DNA from: an uncultured Granulosicoccaceae bacterium
Lineage (GTDB): Bacteria > Pseudomonadota > Gammaproteobacteria > Granulosicoccales > Granulosicoccaceae
Direction of reading: 5' to 3'
DNA length: 48,963 nt
Assembly: GCA_938003855.1 (NCBI GenBank)
Contig: CALKXD010000210.1
Span: forward strand, 1 to 48,963
The notes below the pieces were generated by a model that searched no databases, had not been told where the DNA came from, and saw only the letters and a program-made list of their open reading frames with translations. Shown piece by piece: positions 26,132 through 34,748 of this stretch (the first letter of the stretch is position 1; every line of letters starts with the position of its first letter). The translations under genes and the position numbers were made by a program.

Positions 26132-27556
26132 TCAGTCTGGCACGGATCGAATGGCTTGCTCCAGAGTCTGCAGTTTATCGGCGATATCCAGTGATTCCAC
26201 ATTGCCGAGACCCAGCACGATCTCCCGGCAAACCCGTGCTGATCGCTTATGCCATAGCATGCGTTCCAGAGGTACAGCGCCGATGCTCTGGTGTCGAAGC
26301 GCTTGCTCCAGCGCATTAAGTGGGCGGGGTTTACGCAGCGTCAGCACCATGTTGAGGCTGCCGGCATAGTTGGCTGGCGCTTGCAGTGTGCGGCTGTTCT
26401 GAAGATGTTCCAGCAGTACTTTGCGGCGTTGTGTATAGATGTGACGGGCGCGCTGAAGGTGGCGCGTGACCGCGCCGTTATCCAGCAGTTCTGCGACGGC
26501 GGCCTGATTGATGGTGTTGTGACCGCCGCCGAGTGATCGAAGGCAGTGGTGGGCGCTGTCGGCGTGGCTCGCCGGCACCACCAGCCATGCGACGCGTACC
26601 GCCGGAAACATCAGCTTTGAAAAAGTGCCGGCGTGCAGTACGCGTGCTTCGGTATCGATTGCCGCCAGTGCCGGGCCGGGTTGAGTGGCGTCGCGGAATT
26701 CACTGTCGTAGTCATCTTCGAATAACACCGTACCGTGCGTGCGTGACAATGCCAGCAACTGCGCCCGCCGATTTGCGCTCAACGGCATGCCGCGGGGGTA
26801 TTGAAAGCAGGGGGTGCTGTATATCAGTGCCGGTGGGTTGTCTGTACTGGCAGGCACCAGACCCTGGTGGTCGATGAGGCAGGGCGACAATTGCAGGCCC
26901 AGGTGGCGAAAGGCGTCGGTCGCACCGGAATAGCCCGGTGACTCTACCCAGACGGTGTCGCCCTGATCGGTAAACAAAGCACCACCCAGGAGCAGACTTT
27001 GGCGGGTAGAAGCCGTGATGATGATTTGCTCCGGCTGCACATACAGCGAGCGATAGGTAGCAAGGTAGCGTGCCAGCGCCGATTGCAATTGTGGCAGAGA
27101 ACTGTGCTGGTAACTCAGTTGCGCCGGAGACAGGCGCGATGCGACCTGTAGTGCGTTTTTCCAGGCGGTCTGCGGGAACAACGCTGTGTCCGGCTGGCCC
27201 GGTGAAAAGGTATCGGGACGCGGTGGTGCTACCTTAAACTGCCTTGATCGTCCCGACAGCGGCCAGCGGCTTCGCGAAGACGGTGTCGGCGGGTGGGGGT
27301 GGTAGTTTACCCGGGTACCACGCCGACCATCGCTGTGCAGCAGGCCTTCGTCGCAGAGTTGGTTGTAGACACTGATCACTGTGTTGCGACCGATACTAAG
27401 CTCAGCGGCCAGTGTGCGGCTGGCGGGCAGTGTCATACCGTGGAGCAACCGGCCAGTGATAATTGCCTCGTACAGAGATAAATACAGCTGCCTTACCTTG
27501 GGCAGATCTGAGCTTGGCGAGGGTAACAGCGAATGCAACTGCTCAGGGCTGAGCAT
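26132..27556 (-). CDS. MocR-family transcriptional regulator (GntR wHTH + aminotransferase-like)
   Basis: 474 residues. Residues 15-85 are a GntR winged helix (YEAIITGRLLHGMTLPASRT, then LAAELSIGRNTVISVYNQL). After a linker comes a fold-type I aminotransferase-like domain: TASTRQSLLLGG, VWVESPGYSGA, LFEDDYDSEFR (PLP Asp) and GTFSKLMFPAVR with the PLP lysine K314. MocR proteins use PLP as effector ligand and regulate nearby genes. The divergent neighbour across 174 bp is a molybdopterin oxidoreductase, and a perfect inverted repeat lies between them, so autoregulation and control of that neighbour are likely. Confidence 0.93.
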   Translation of the reverse strand: MLSPEQLHSLLPSPSSDLPKVRQLYLSLYEAIITGRLLHGMTLPASRTLAAELSIGRNTVISVYNQLCDEGLLHSDGRRGTRVNYHPHPPTPSSRSRWPLSGRSRQFKVAPPRPDTFSPGQPDTALFPQTAWKNALQVASRLSPAQLSYQHSSLPQLQSALARYLATYRSLYVQPEQIIITASTRQSLLLGGALFTDQGDTVWVESPGYSGATDAFRHLGLQLSPCLIDHQGLVPASTDNPPALIYSTPCFQYPRGMPLSANRRAQLLALSRTHGTVLFEDDYDSEFRDATQPGPALAAIDTEARVLHAGTFSKLMFPAVRVAWLVVPASHADSAHHCLRSLGGGHNTINQAAVAELLDNGAVTRHLQRARHIYTQRRKVLLEHLQNSRTLQAPANYAGSLNMVLTLRKPRPLNALEQALRHQSIGAVPLERMLWHKRSARVCREIVLGLGNVESLDIADKLQTLEQAIRSVPD

Positions 27557-27569
27557 GTGAGTACCTGTT

Positions 27570-27623
27570 TATTTTGGTTCTGTTCATTTGGTCATTATGT
27601 GCCTATATAACAGAACCAAAATA
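27570..27623. promoter_or_regulatory. Probable MocR operator: perfect 15-bp inverted repeat
   Basis: TATTTTGGTTCTGTT (27570-27584) and AACAGAACCAAAATA (27609-27623) are exact inverted copies with a 24-base spacer; a partial third copy, ATTTGGTTC, lies at 27655-27663. The repeat begins 14 bases upstream of the MocR start. TTGGTT in each arm could serve as a -35 element in either direction, so binding should affect both promoters. Confidence 0.8.
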
Positions 27624-27730
27624 CTACATACTCCTGCTCAAACTTCCAAGATAGATTTGGTTCGGGCGTGTGCGGTGTTGTCTGGCCGCTATCCACGTGA
27701 TCTGAAACACCTCGACAAGAGATAATCTTT

Positions 27731-29791
27731 ATGCAAAGCAGCAACGCTGATGTTATTAACCGCCCGAGTGTCTGTCCGCTGGATTGCCCCGATTGTTGCA
27801 GCCTGAATGTATCAGTGCGTGATGAAAAAGTGGTTGCCGTGCAGGGCTCGTCGGCTAATCCCTATACAGACGGTGTAATTTGCAACAAAGTCTCTCGCTA
27901 TTACCCCGAATTTGTTCACGGCGAAGGGCGCTTACATAAACCACTTCAGCGTACCGGCAAGCGTGGTGACGGGCAATATCAGGAAATTTCGTGGGAAAAG
28001 GCTTTGGATCTGGTCTACGAGGGGTTCAGCAAAGCCATAGATACCTATGGGTCTCAGTCGGTGATGCCATTTAATTATGCCGGGCCGCACGGTGAGTTAG
28101 CTGCAGGTTCAATGGATTGCCGCTTTTTTCATAAGCTAGGCGCTACACGGCTGAACCGCGGGCCGCTTTGCGGGGCAGTTCGGGGTCGTGCTTATACCAG
28201 CTTGTACGGAGCTGCTGCCGGTATGCCGCCAGAGCAGGCAGAGCATGCGGATCTTATTGTGGTGTGGGGTAATAATGTCACGGTCTCCAACCTGCATCTG
28301 ATCCGCGTGATCAACAAAGCACGTAAGACAGGAGCGCGTTTGATTGTGATTGATCCCAAGCGCACCAAGGTGGCTGAGCAAAGTGATTTATATCTGCCAA
28401 TACACCCCGGTACAGACGTGGTTTTTGCGCTGGCGGCTGCCGCAGAGCTTGAGCGCCGTGGTGCTGTCGATGCAGAATTTATAGAGCTTTGGACGCTTGG
28501 GTTTGAACAATACATGCACGAAGCGCGCAAGTATACGGTGGCAGAAGTAGAAAAACACTGTGGCCTGAGTGAGGCGCAGTTTAATGAATTTATAGATCTG
28601 TACACAGCGGCAACCACCGTTGCCGTATCGGTGGGCAATGGCATAGAGCGGGGTCGTAGTGGTGGCTCGGGCCTGCGCGCGGCGATGGCGCTGCAGGCAA
28701 TCACCGGTAACCATGGCAGGCTGGGGGCGGGTGTACTGGCAAAGGCGGGGCTGATTAACCCGAAGACAACTGACAAGTTGCAACGGCCTGATCTGATGGC
28801 CGAACCGACGCGCGTATTTAACATTGTTGATGTCAGTGAAAAACTGCTCAACCGCGAGATGAAAATTCCCGTCAAGGCGATCATGATCTACAACCATAAT
28901 CCGGTCTGCACGCATCCGGATCAACAGCAAATGATCGACGCTCTAAGTCAGCAGGATCTTTTTATTGTCGGTTGCGATATTGTGATGACAGACTCTATGC
29001 AATACGCTGATGTGATTCTGCCGGCGGCCAGCCATTTTGAATATGCAGACATTTATGGTTCCTACGGACAAAACTATCTGCAGCGCGCTGAGCCTGCGAT
29101 TCCCTGCGTCGGTGATAGCCTGCCGAATACCGAGATCTTCCGTCGACTGGCAAAGCGTTTCGGTTTTGAGGAAGATGCCTTCAGTGAGTCTGATGCACAA
29201 TTGATGGATGCGGCTATTGATGGCAGCGATGTGCGGCTCAACGGTGTGAAACCCAGTGAAATCTCTACCGGCAAAGCGGTTGAACTAAAACCGGTCGCCG
29301 GCGGTGAAACTATTCTGTGCGAGAACGTGTTGCCGGCAACGCCGTCGGGGAAAATTGAACTGTATTCTGCAGAACTAGAGCAACAGTACGGATTTGGCGT
29401 GCCGCGCTACGACCCCGTACTTAAGGACAGACGGTTTGTTTTAATCTCTCCTTCTTCGTCGAAGCGCACCAACGCCACCTTTGGCGGCTGTGCAGAGTCG
29501 GGCGGGATAGAAATCCTGGAGATGAACCCGGCAGATGCCGGATCTTTGCAGCTGGCAGACGGCTGTAACGTTGTCGTGAGTAATGACCTGGGTGAAGTCA
29601 GTTTACAGTTGCAGGTGACGGATGCCGTACAGCCCGGTGTACTGTACAGCCCCAAGGGTACCTGGCTTGGCACCAGCGCCACCGGCCGCACCGTAAACGC
29701 ATTGATCAATGCTGCAGTGCGCACTGATATCGAAGACGGCGCCTGTTACAACGAAACCTTTGTTGATGTAGGGGCATCTGGCTTGCGCTAG
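27731..29791 (+). CDS. Molybdopterin-dependent oxidoreductase (DMSO-reductase superfamily)
   Basis: 686 residues, no Tat signal, so probably cytoplasmic. Cys15, Cys19, Cys23 and Cys51 (CPLDCPDCCSL and VICNK) form a C-x3-C-x3-C-x27-C [4Fe-4S] motif. RGPLCGAVRG near Cys147 probably supplies the Mo ligand. VVWGNNVTVSNLHLI, IVIDPKRTKVAEQSDLYLPI and YNHNPVCTHPDQQQM are cofactor-binding segments, and a molydop-binding domain closes the protein (SPKGTWLGTSATGRTVN). Length and layout fit the BisC/COG0243 group. The reaction is unknown. Control by the adjacent MocR protein would point to an amine, amino acid or heterocycle substrate, but that is inference. Confidence 0.88.
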   Translation: MQSSNADVINRPSVCPLDCPDCCSLNVSVRDEKVVAVQGSSANPYTDGVICNKVSRYYPEFVHGEGRLHKPLQRTGKRGDGQYQEISWEKALDLVYEGFSKAIDTYGSQSVMPFNYAGPHGELAAGSMDCRFFHKLGATRLNRGPLCGAVRGRAYTSLYGAAAGMPPEQAEHADLIVVWGNNVTVSNLHLIRVINKARKTGARLIVIDPKRTKVAEQSDLYLPIHPGTDVVFALAAAAELERRGAVDAEFIELWTLGFEQYMHEARKYTVAEVEKHCGLSEAQFNEFIDLYTAATTVAVSVGNGIERGRSGGSGLRAAMALQAITGNHGRLGAGVLAKAGLINPKTTDKLQRPDLMAEPTRVFNIVDVSEKLLNREMKIPVKAIMIYNHNPVCTHPDQQQMIDALSQQDLFIVGCDIVMTDSMQYADVILPAASHFEYADIYGSYGQNYLQRAEPAIPCVGDSLPNTEIFRRLAKRFGFEEDAFSESDAQLMDAAIDGSDVRLNGVKPSEISTGKAVELKPVAGGETILCENVLPATPSGKIELYSAELEQQYGFGVPRYDPVLKDRRFVLISPSSSKRTNATFGGCAESGGIEILEMNPADAGSLQLADGCNVVVSNDLGEVSLQLQVTDAVQPGVLYSPKGTWLGTSATGRTVNALINAAVRTDIEDGACYNETFVDVGASGLR

Positions 29792-29894
29792 TGTTGTCTG
29801 GTATTGCTGACTGTCGCCAACTGAATGGTGTTACCGTCGCCGCCCCGTTACGATGAACCGACTGGCTGGTGGTGGATAAGCCCGGTGACCCGTA

Positions 29895-30851
29895 ATGAAA
29901 GAAAAGACAATTAAGCACAAGGTAAAGCCTGATGCGTCCGGTAGTGTGCTTGTTGGTGCACTGATGCTGACCGCATCGCTGTTCAGTTTTGCGTTGCAGG
30001 ATGTGTTTGTAAAGGCGCTCAGTGATCGCTATACCGTGGTGCAGATACTGACATTGCGAATTGCTGTCGTGTTTGTGTTTTTTCTGGGGTTGTGCCGGCT
30101 GCGCTATGGCTGGAAGATTCTTCGCACTGAGCACGTAAGGTTATTGCTGGGCCGTGGGGTACTGGCTTTTCTGGCGTTTACGGCCTACTACATGGCGTTG
30201 TCGAAAATACCAATGGCAGAAGCCTCAGCGGTGTATATGACAGCGCCATTGTTCGTCACGCTGCTGTCTGTGCCATTGCTCGGTGAGTCTGTCGGTGTAC
30301 ATCGGTGGTTTGCAGTCTGTGTCGGCTTTCTAGCCGTGCTGTTGATTATTAATCCGGGATCAGCACTGTTTAAAATCGAGATTGTGCTGCCGCTGTTCAG
30401 TGCGCTGTGCTATGCCATGCTGCCTATTTTGACGCGCAAAGTGGGCTTGTCCGCGCATGTATTAACAATGACACTCTATAATGCGTTGTCGTATCTGCTG
30501 TGTTGCATACTGCTATCCGTTGCCATCTATTGGTTTCCGGCCAATGGTGATTCGTCCGGGTTATGGCAGGATCTGGCGCAGCCGTGGGTGCTTCCCGGTG
30601 CCTTCGATTCCGGGGTGATTGTTGTGTCCGGGGTGATATTCTGTCTGGCCATTCTTTGCATCACACAGGCTTACCGGGTGGCTTCGGTGAGTGCGATAGC
30701 CCCCTTCGAGTACACCTATTTGTTGTGGTCAATTGTGATGGGCTATATCGCGTTTGGCGATGTGCCGGGCGTGCGTACTGTGCTTGGTGCAGCGATTATT
30801 GTTTTGTGTGGTATCTATGTGTTGTATCGCGAACAGCGTCGTGCCGCCTGA
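29895..30851 (+). CDS. EamA/DMT-family transporter
   Basis: 318 residues and ten helices in two EamA repeats. The first has FALQDVFVKALSDRYTVVQI, MALSKIPMAEASAVYMTAPL and VLLIINPG. The second has SVSAIAPFEYTYLLWSIVMG and YIAFGDVPGVRTVLGAAIIV. It is an inner-membrane metabolite transporter of unknown substrate. It follows the molybdopterin oxidoreductase by 103 bp on the same strand and may belong to the same MocR-controlled unit. A strong hairpin overlaps its stop codon. Confidence 0.87.
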   Translation: MKEKTIKHKVKPDASGSVLVGALMLTASLFSFALQDVFVKALSDRYTVVQILTLRIAVVFVFFLGLCRLRYGWKILRTEHVRLLLGRGVLAFLAFTAYYMALSKIPMAEASAVYMTAPLFVTLLSVPLLGESVGVHRWFAVCVGFLAVLLIINPGSALFKIEIVLPLFSALCYAMLPILTRKVGLSAHVLTMTLYNALSYLLCCILLSVAIYWFPANGDSSGLWQDLAQPWVLPGAFDSGVIVVSGVIFCLAILCITQAYRVASVSAIAPFEYTYLLWSIVMGYIAFGDVPGVRTVLGAAIIVLCGIYVLYREQRRAA

Positions 30852-30881
30852 CACTGTCTGCGGTTGCAGACAGTGTCAGGC
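30846..30881. terminator. Convergent 16-bp stem-loop
   Basis: GCCTGACACTGTCTGC (30846-30861) and GCAGACAGTGTCAGGC (30866-30881) form a perfect 16-bp stem with loop GGTT. It includes the stop codon of the EamA gene and lies 21 bases from the end of the leftward alcohol dehydrogenase gene. It probably ends or stabilises both transcripts, although no T-tract is present. Confidence 0.75.
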
Positions 30882-30902
30882 GAGCTTACAGCACGACAGA
30901 AA

Positions 30903-32048
30903 CTACAGGCAGGCGGTCAGCAGTTTTAAGGTGTTTTCGTGCGTCATGGTGACTGGATTGCCGCCGGTGCTGGGGTCTTCCAGTGCACTTTTTACAAGGC
31001 TGTCCAGGTCGGGGTCTTTCACGCCTAATTCGGTCAGATTTGCAGGTATTGAAAGCGTTTTGTTAAGCTGGCCAACAAAATTATAGAAGCCGTCATAGCC
31101 GCCTTCAATGCCGAGGTAGCTGGCCGCTGCATTGAGTTTTTGTTCTATTTCAGGGCGGTTAAACACAAGTACGTTTTGCATGACGACAGCATTGGTGGTG
31201 CCGTGGTGGGTGTTGAAGACGGCCCCGATCGGATGGGACAGTGCGTGTATTGCGCCAAGCCCTTTCTGAAATGCCGTTGCACCCATGGCAGCGGCGCTCA
31301 TCATGTGGCCACGCGCTGTGAGGTTTGCGCCATCGGCGTAGGCAACCGGCAGATTTTCTTTCACCAGTCGCATGCCTTCCAGTGCCATGCCCTGGCTCAT
31401 CGGGTGGTAGTGCGGTGAGCAATAGGCTTCGAGGCAGTGGGCAAAGGCGTCCATGCCGGTGCCGGCGGTAATCATTTGCGGCATGCCGACGGTTAGCTCG
31501 GGATCACAGATAACCTGCACCGGCAATACTTTGGGATGAAAGATGATCTTCTTTACGTGAGTAACCGAGTTGGTGATTACTGACGCGCGTCCCACCTCTG
31601 AGCCGGTTCCGGCGGTGGTGGGTACAGCGATTATCGGGTGAATGGCGTCGGAGTCGGCGCGTGTCCACCAGTCGCCAATGTCTTCAAAGTCCCACAGAGG
31701 GCGCGACTGGCCAACCATGAATGCCACCATTTTGCCCAGATCAATGGCTGAGCCTCCACCAAATACAATAACGCCGTCATGTTGACCGGCCTTGTAAATT
31801 TGCAGAGCCTCATCGAGGTTTTTCTCGGTCGGGTTCGGGTCGACGTTGCTGAATACGGCCCGCCCCAGGCCGGCGGCGTCGAGCAGATCAAGGGTGCTGG
31901 CGGTTATCGGCAGATCCGCCAGTCCGCGATCAGTCACCAGCAAGGGCTTTTTAATGCCAGCGGCGGCACATGCGTCGCCAAGTTCATTGATGCGGCCCGC
32001 ACCGAATTTTATGGCGGTGGGGTATGACCAGTTGCCAACCAGTTGCAT
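30903..32048 (-). CDS. Iron-containing alcohol dehydrogenase
   Basis: 381 residues, the normal length for group III alcohol dehydrogenases. DGVIVFGGGSAIDLGKMVAF is the NAD(P) loop, and IIAVPTTAGTGSEVGRASVI the family signature. Metal ligands are in TGMDAFAHCLEAYCSP and in AIHALSHPIGAVFNTHHGTT. It oxidises an alcohol or reduces an aldehyde. It is 47 bp downstream of the glutamine-synthetase-like gene, so the alcohol or aldehyde may derive from a glutamylated or aminated compound (inference). Confidence 0.92.
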   Translation of the reverse strand: MQLVGNWSYPTAIKFGAGRINELGDACAAAGIKKPLLVTDRGLADLPITASTLDLLDAAGLGRAVFSNVDPNPTEKNLDEALQIYKAGQHDGVIVFGGGSAIDLGKMVAFMVGQSRPLWDFEDIGDWWTRADSDAIHPIIAVPTTAGTGSEVGRASVITNSVTHVKKIIFHPKVLPVQVICDPELTVGMPQMITAGTGMDAFAHCLEAYCSPHYHPMSQGMALEGMRLVKENLPVAYADGANLTARGHMMSAAAMGATAFQKGLGAIHALSHPIGAVFNTHHGTTNAVVMQNVLVFNRPEIEQKLNAAASYLGIEGGYDGFYNFVGQLNKTLSIPANLTELGVKDPDLDSLVKSALEDPSTGGNPVTMTHENTLKLLTACL

Positions 32049-32095
32049 AGTATTGCCTGTTGTGTCTTTGTTTATAGGGTGCGGTGGCCGAGGTT

Positions 32096-33463
32096 TCAGG
32101 CTCGTTCGAATCCGCGTTTTATTTCGTAGTCGGTGACGATGCGATTAAACTCTTCGAGTTCCCATTGTGCAGCACGTACATAGTGATTGACAACATCGTC
32201 ACCGAATGCCTCGCGCAGCATCGCCGAGGTGCTTAGCGCTTTTGCGGCGTCACGCAGGTTGTTGGGGATGTTTGTGGCGTCCGCGGCCGCGTAGGCGTCG
32301 CCGGAATACTCTGGTGGCAATTCGGATTTACTGTTGAGACCGGCGATACCGGCGGCGATTATAGCCGACAGCGCAAGATAGGGGTTGAGATCTACCCCGC
32401 CGATACGGCATTCAAAACGGACAGCGCTGGTGCCATTGCCGACAACGCGATAGCCCGCCGTGCGGTTGTCGACCGACCATATGATCTTGGTCGGCGCGAA
32501 GGTACCGGCAATAAAGCGCTTGTAGGAATTTATATAGGGTGCCAGAAAAAAGGTAATATCGGCGGCGTGGTTGAGCTGACCGGCCAGGTAGTGCTTCATG
32601 GTGTCTGACATGCCGTGCGGATCTTCAGCGTCATAGAAGGCAGGCTTACCATCCCCGGTCCACAATGATTGATGGACATGACTCGATGAACCGACAGTGT
32701 CCTCGTGGCATTTGGCTAGAAACGTCACGCTGCGACCCTGTCCGTGGGCAATTTCTTTTACCGCGTTTTTGGCAATGGCGTGGTTGTCTGCCATATCGAC
32801 AGCGTCGGCGTAGCGAATATTCAGCTCGGCTTGTCCGGCTTCGGCTTCACCTTTGGTGTTCTCAACCGGAATACCAGCGGCTGCCAAACCGTTGCGTATC
32901 GCCCGCATCAGGGGCTCTTCCTTGGCGGTCTGGAATATATGGTAGTCCTCGTTATAGGGGCTGAACGGGGTTAAGTCACGGTAGTCTTTGCGGCGTGCTT
33001 CGTCATAGCTTTCGCAGTAGAGAAAAAACTCCAGCTCAGTGGCAGAAGCGGCGGTGTAGCCAAGCGCCTGCAGCCGGGCCACCTGCTTTTTCAGCATGGC
33101 GCGCGGTGAGTGCGGTACTTCTTCATGAGTATGATGGTCCAGCACATCGCAGAGCACCAGCACGGTGCCTTCCGCCCACGGGGTTCGCCTCAGGGTGGAT
33201 AGATCAGGCTGCATGACATAGTCACCGTAACCACTGGTCCAGCTGGTGGATTGATAGCCGTCGGGCGTGGCCATTTCGAGGTCGGTGGCAAGCAGGTAGT
33301 TGCAGCAGTGGGTTTCCTGCCAGGCATGATCGATAAAGTTCTGCGCGTGGAATCGCTTGCCCATTAAGCGCCCTTGCATATCCACGATAGCGGCCACCAC
33401 AGTATCTATAGTGTTGTCGGCGACAGCGGCTTTTAGTTCATCGAGTGTCATGTTGCCTGGCAT
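32096..33463 (-). CDS. Glutamine-synthetase-family protein (gamma-glutamyl-amide synthetase-like)
   Basis: 455 residues. Metal and ATP sites are visible in ASATELEFFLY, GEAEAGQAELNIRYADAVDM, FLAKCHEDTVGSSSHVHQSL, VDNRTAGYRVVGNGTSAVRF and CRIGGVDLNPYLALSAIIAA. The N-terminal part (VDMQGRLMGKRFHAQNF) and lack of the usual GlnA adenylylation region place it among PuuA/IpuC/GlnA3-like enzymes, which join glutamate to an amine. Such enzymes start polyamine, ethanolamine or alkylamine degradation. The start is either 33463 or 33451. It lies in the same leftward series as an N-formylglutamate amidohydrolase family gene and a dehydratase. Confidence 0.88.
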   Translation of the reverse strand: MPGNMTLDELKAAVADNTIDTVVAAIVDMQGRLMGKRFHAQNFIDHAWQETHCCNYLLATDLEMATPDGYQSTSWTSGYGDYVMQPDLSTLRRTPWAEGTVLVLCDVLDHHTHEEVPHSPRAMLKKQVARLQALGYTAASATELEFFLYCESYDEARRKDYRDLTPFSPYNEDYHIFQTAKEEPLMRAIRNGLAAAGIPVENTKGEAEAGQAELNIRYADAVDMADNHAIAKNAVKEIAHGQGRSVTFLAKCHEDTVGSSSHVHQSLWTGDGKPAFYDAEDPHGMSDTMKHYLAGQLNHAADITFFLAPYINSYKRFIAGTFAPTKIIWSVDNRTAGYRVVGNGTSAVRFECRIGGVDLNPYLALSAIIAAGIAGLNSKSELPPEYSGDAYAAADATNIPNNLRDAAKALSTSAMLREAFGDDVVNHYVRAAQWELEEFNRIVTDYEIKRGFERA

Positions 33464-33863
33464 AGTATATAAACCCTGTTAATGTCTGATTGAAAGTGAG
33501 CGGACGACGTGCGTAGAGGTATTGCGATTGTGGTCTGTCACTGCGGAATTCGGTAGGCGTTCTTCGTTGCGTATTATCGGGCGATTTGTACCGTGTTGGA
33601 TGGATAGGTTATCTGTCCTGAGCATTGCCTGATCCCGGTCGTGAACAAAAACCCGTATGACTCGATTAATGACGGCTTTAAGCTGTGACTGAATTGAGTT
33701 AATGCATTGCAATTTCCCGCTGTGTTGCGCGTGTCCCGATCAGCCTTGAAAACCCTGGCGGCCCCGGCTGCTGCGGTGTTGGCGTCTTGCTTATTGTTTA
33801 CCATAAACGGTGATCGGCAGCTACCATGCGATGTATTCAATGATGCGGGACTACAGGCGCCAC
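33464..33863. other. 400-bp gap inside the leftward catabolic series
   Basis: This lies between the N-formylglutamate amidohydrolase and glutamine-synthetase-like genes. A TTG-started minus-strand frame of 77 codons (33479-33712) ends 15 bases before the GS-like start but shows no family features, so it is not called. The gap may hold a separate promoter for the GS-like and alcohol dehydrogenase genes. Confidence 0.35.
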
Positions 33864-34640
33864 TTATTGTTGCTGGTGCAGGCCCGCGTGTTGTTGAGGC
33901 AGCGCATCCTGCAGCAACTTGCAGAGATCGGAGCTGACGCTGTGAATGGCATCGGTGCTGGCGATGAGGTCGTTGCGGATTTCGATCATGGCATTATGCA
34001 GCTTACGTGGTAGAGCATGTTCCTGCAGGGTATGGGTGACACCGTCCTGCGGGCCGTAGGGTTCATTGCGGCGTGTCAATAGAGTGGTGTGGCGCGCAGC
34101 GTTTGCCAGCAGCTTATCGGCAAGGCGGCTGTCGTCATCGTGCAGAATGCCAAGTTCAACCTCACGGGGTTTGCCGTGGTACAGCGGTGTAAAGCTGTGC
34201 AGGGTAACTATTGCGGGGTCAGTACCCTGCGACACCCCCTGATCGATTACCCGCGTCAGGGTTTCGCGAAACGGCAGGTAGACCGTCTCTATGCGCTCAT
34301 TGCGTTGCTGCTCTGTCAGTTCTGCGTTAACCGGAATATCAAACGCTTCACTGCTGGCGGTGATCGCGGTCGTTGATGACGGAGGCCTGTTGCAGTCGTA
34401 CACCAGTCGTGACACAGTGCCTGCCACCAGTGGTGAATCAAAGTGCCGGCTTAAGTGGACGGCGGTGGCCAGCGCACCCGGGTCCCACGCCGCATGAGAT
34501 GCGATCGTTTTATCGTCGAGGCCAAGCTGTTGGTAGCGACCGGGAATAGCATTGGACGCGTGCTCGCAAACAAAAATAAATGGTCCCCGGCCTGACGGGT
34601 TAATGACCTCTACCGATTGATTCTGATCGTTTGAATTCAT
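33864..34640 (-). CDS. N-formylglutamate amidohydrolase family protein
   Basis: 258 residues from the ATG at 34640, which has AGGG seven bases upstream. FVCEHASNAIPGRYQQLGLD, SHAAWDPGALATAVHLSRHF, VYDCNRPPSS and IVTLHSFTPLYHGKPREVEL are family motifs with conserved His, Glu and Asp residues for metal-assisted hydrolysis. Members remove formyl from N-formylglutamate (HutG) or related N-acyl amino acids. No histidine-utilisation gene is near, so a different N-formyl or N-acyl substrate is likely in this island. Confidence 0.9.
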   Translation of the reverse strand: MNSNDQNQSVEVINPSGRGPFIFVCEHASNAIPGRYQQLGLDDKTIASHAAWDPGALATAVHLSRHFDSPLVAGTVSRLVYDCNRPPSSTTAITASSEAFDIPVNAELTEQQRNERIETVYLPFRETLTRVIDQGVSQGTDPAIVTLHSFTPLYHGKPREVELGILHDDDSRLADKLLANAARHTTLLTRRNEPYGPQDGVTHTLQEHALPRKLHNAMIEIRNDLIASTDAIHSVSSDLCKLLQDALPQQHAGLHQQQ

Positions 34641-34748
34641 AAAAGAGCCCTGCGTGCCGGCTGGCGAGTATGTGATGACGGCAGTGGTGCCTGCTGCCAT
34701 GGAGTACGGGTGTAAAGTACGTTCAGGTGGCGGGGTTGTGTCGGGTTT

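Noticed and set aside
32096-32130. tRNA-like GTTCGAATC string
   Set aside because: It lies inside the glutamine-synthetase-like coding sequence and no cloverleaf can be drawn around it.
33479-33712. 77-codon minus-strand frame ending 15 bp before the GS-like gene
   Set aside because: TTG start, no family features and low-complexity polar composition; more likely leader DNA.
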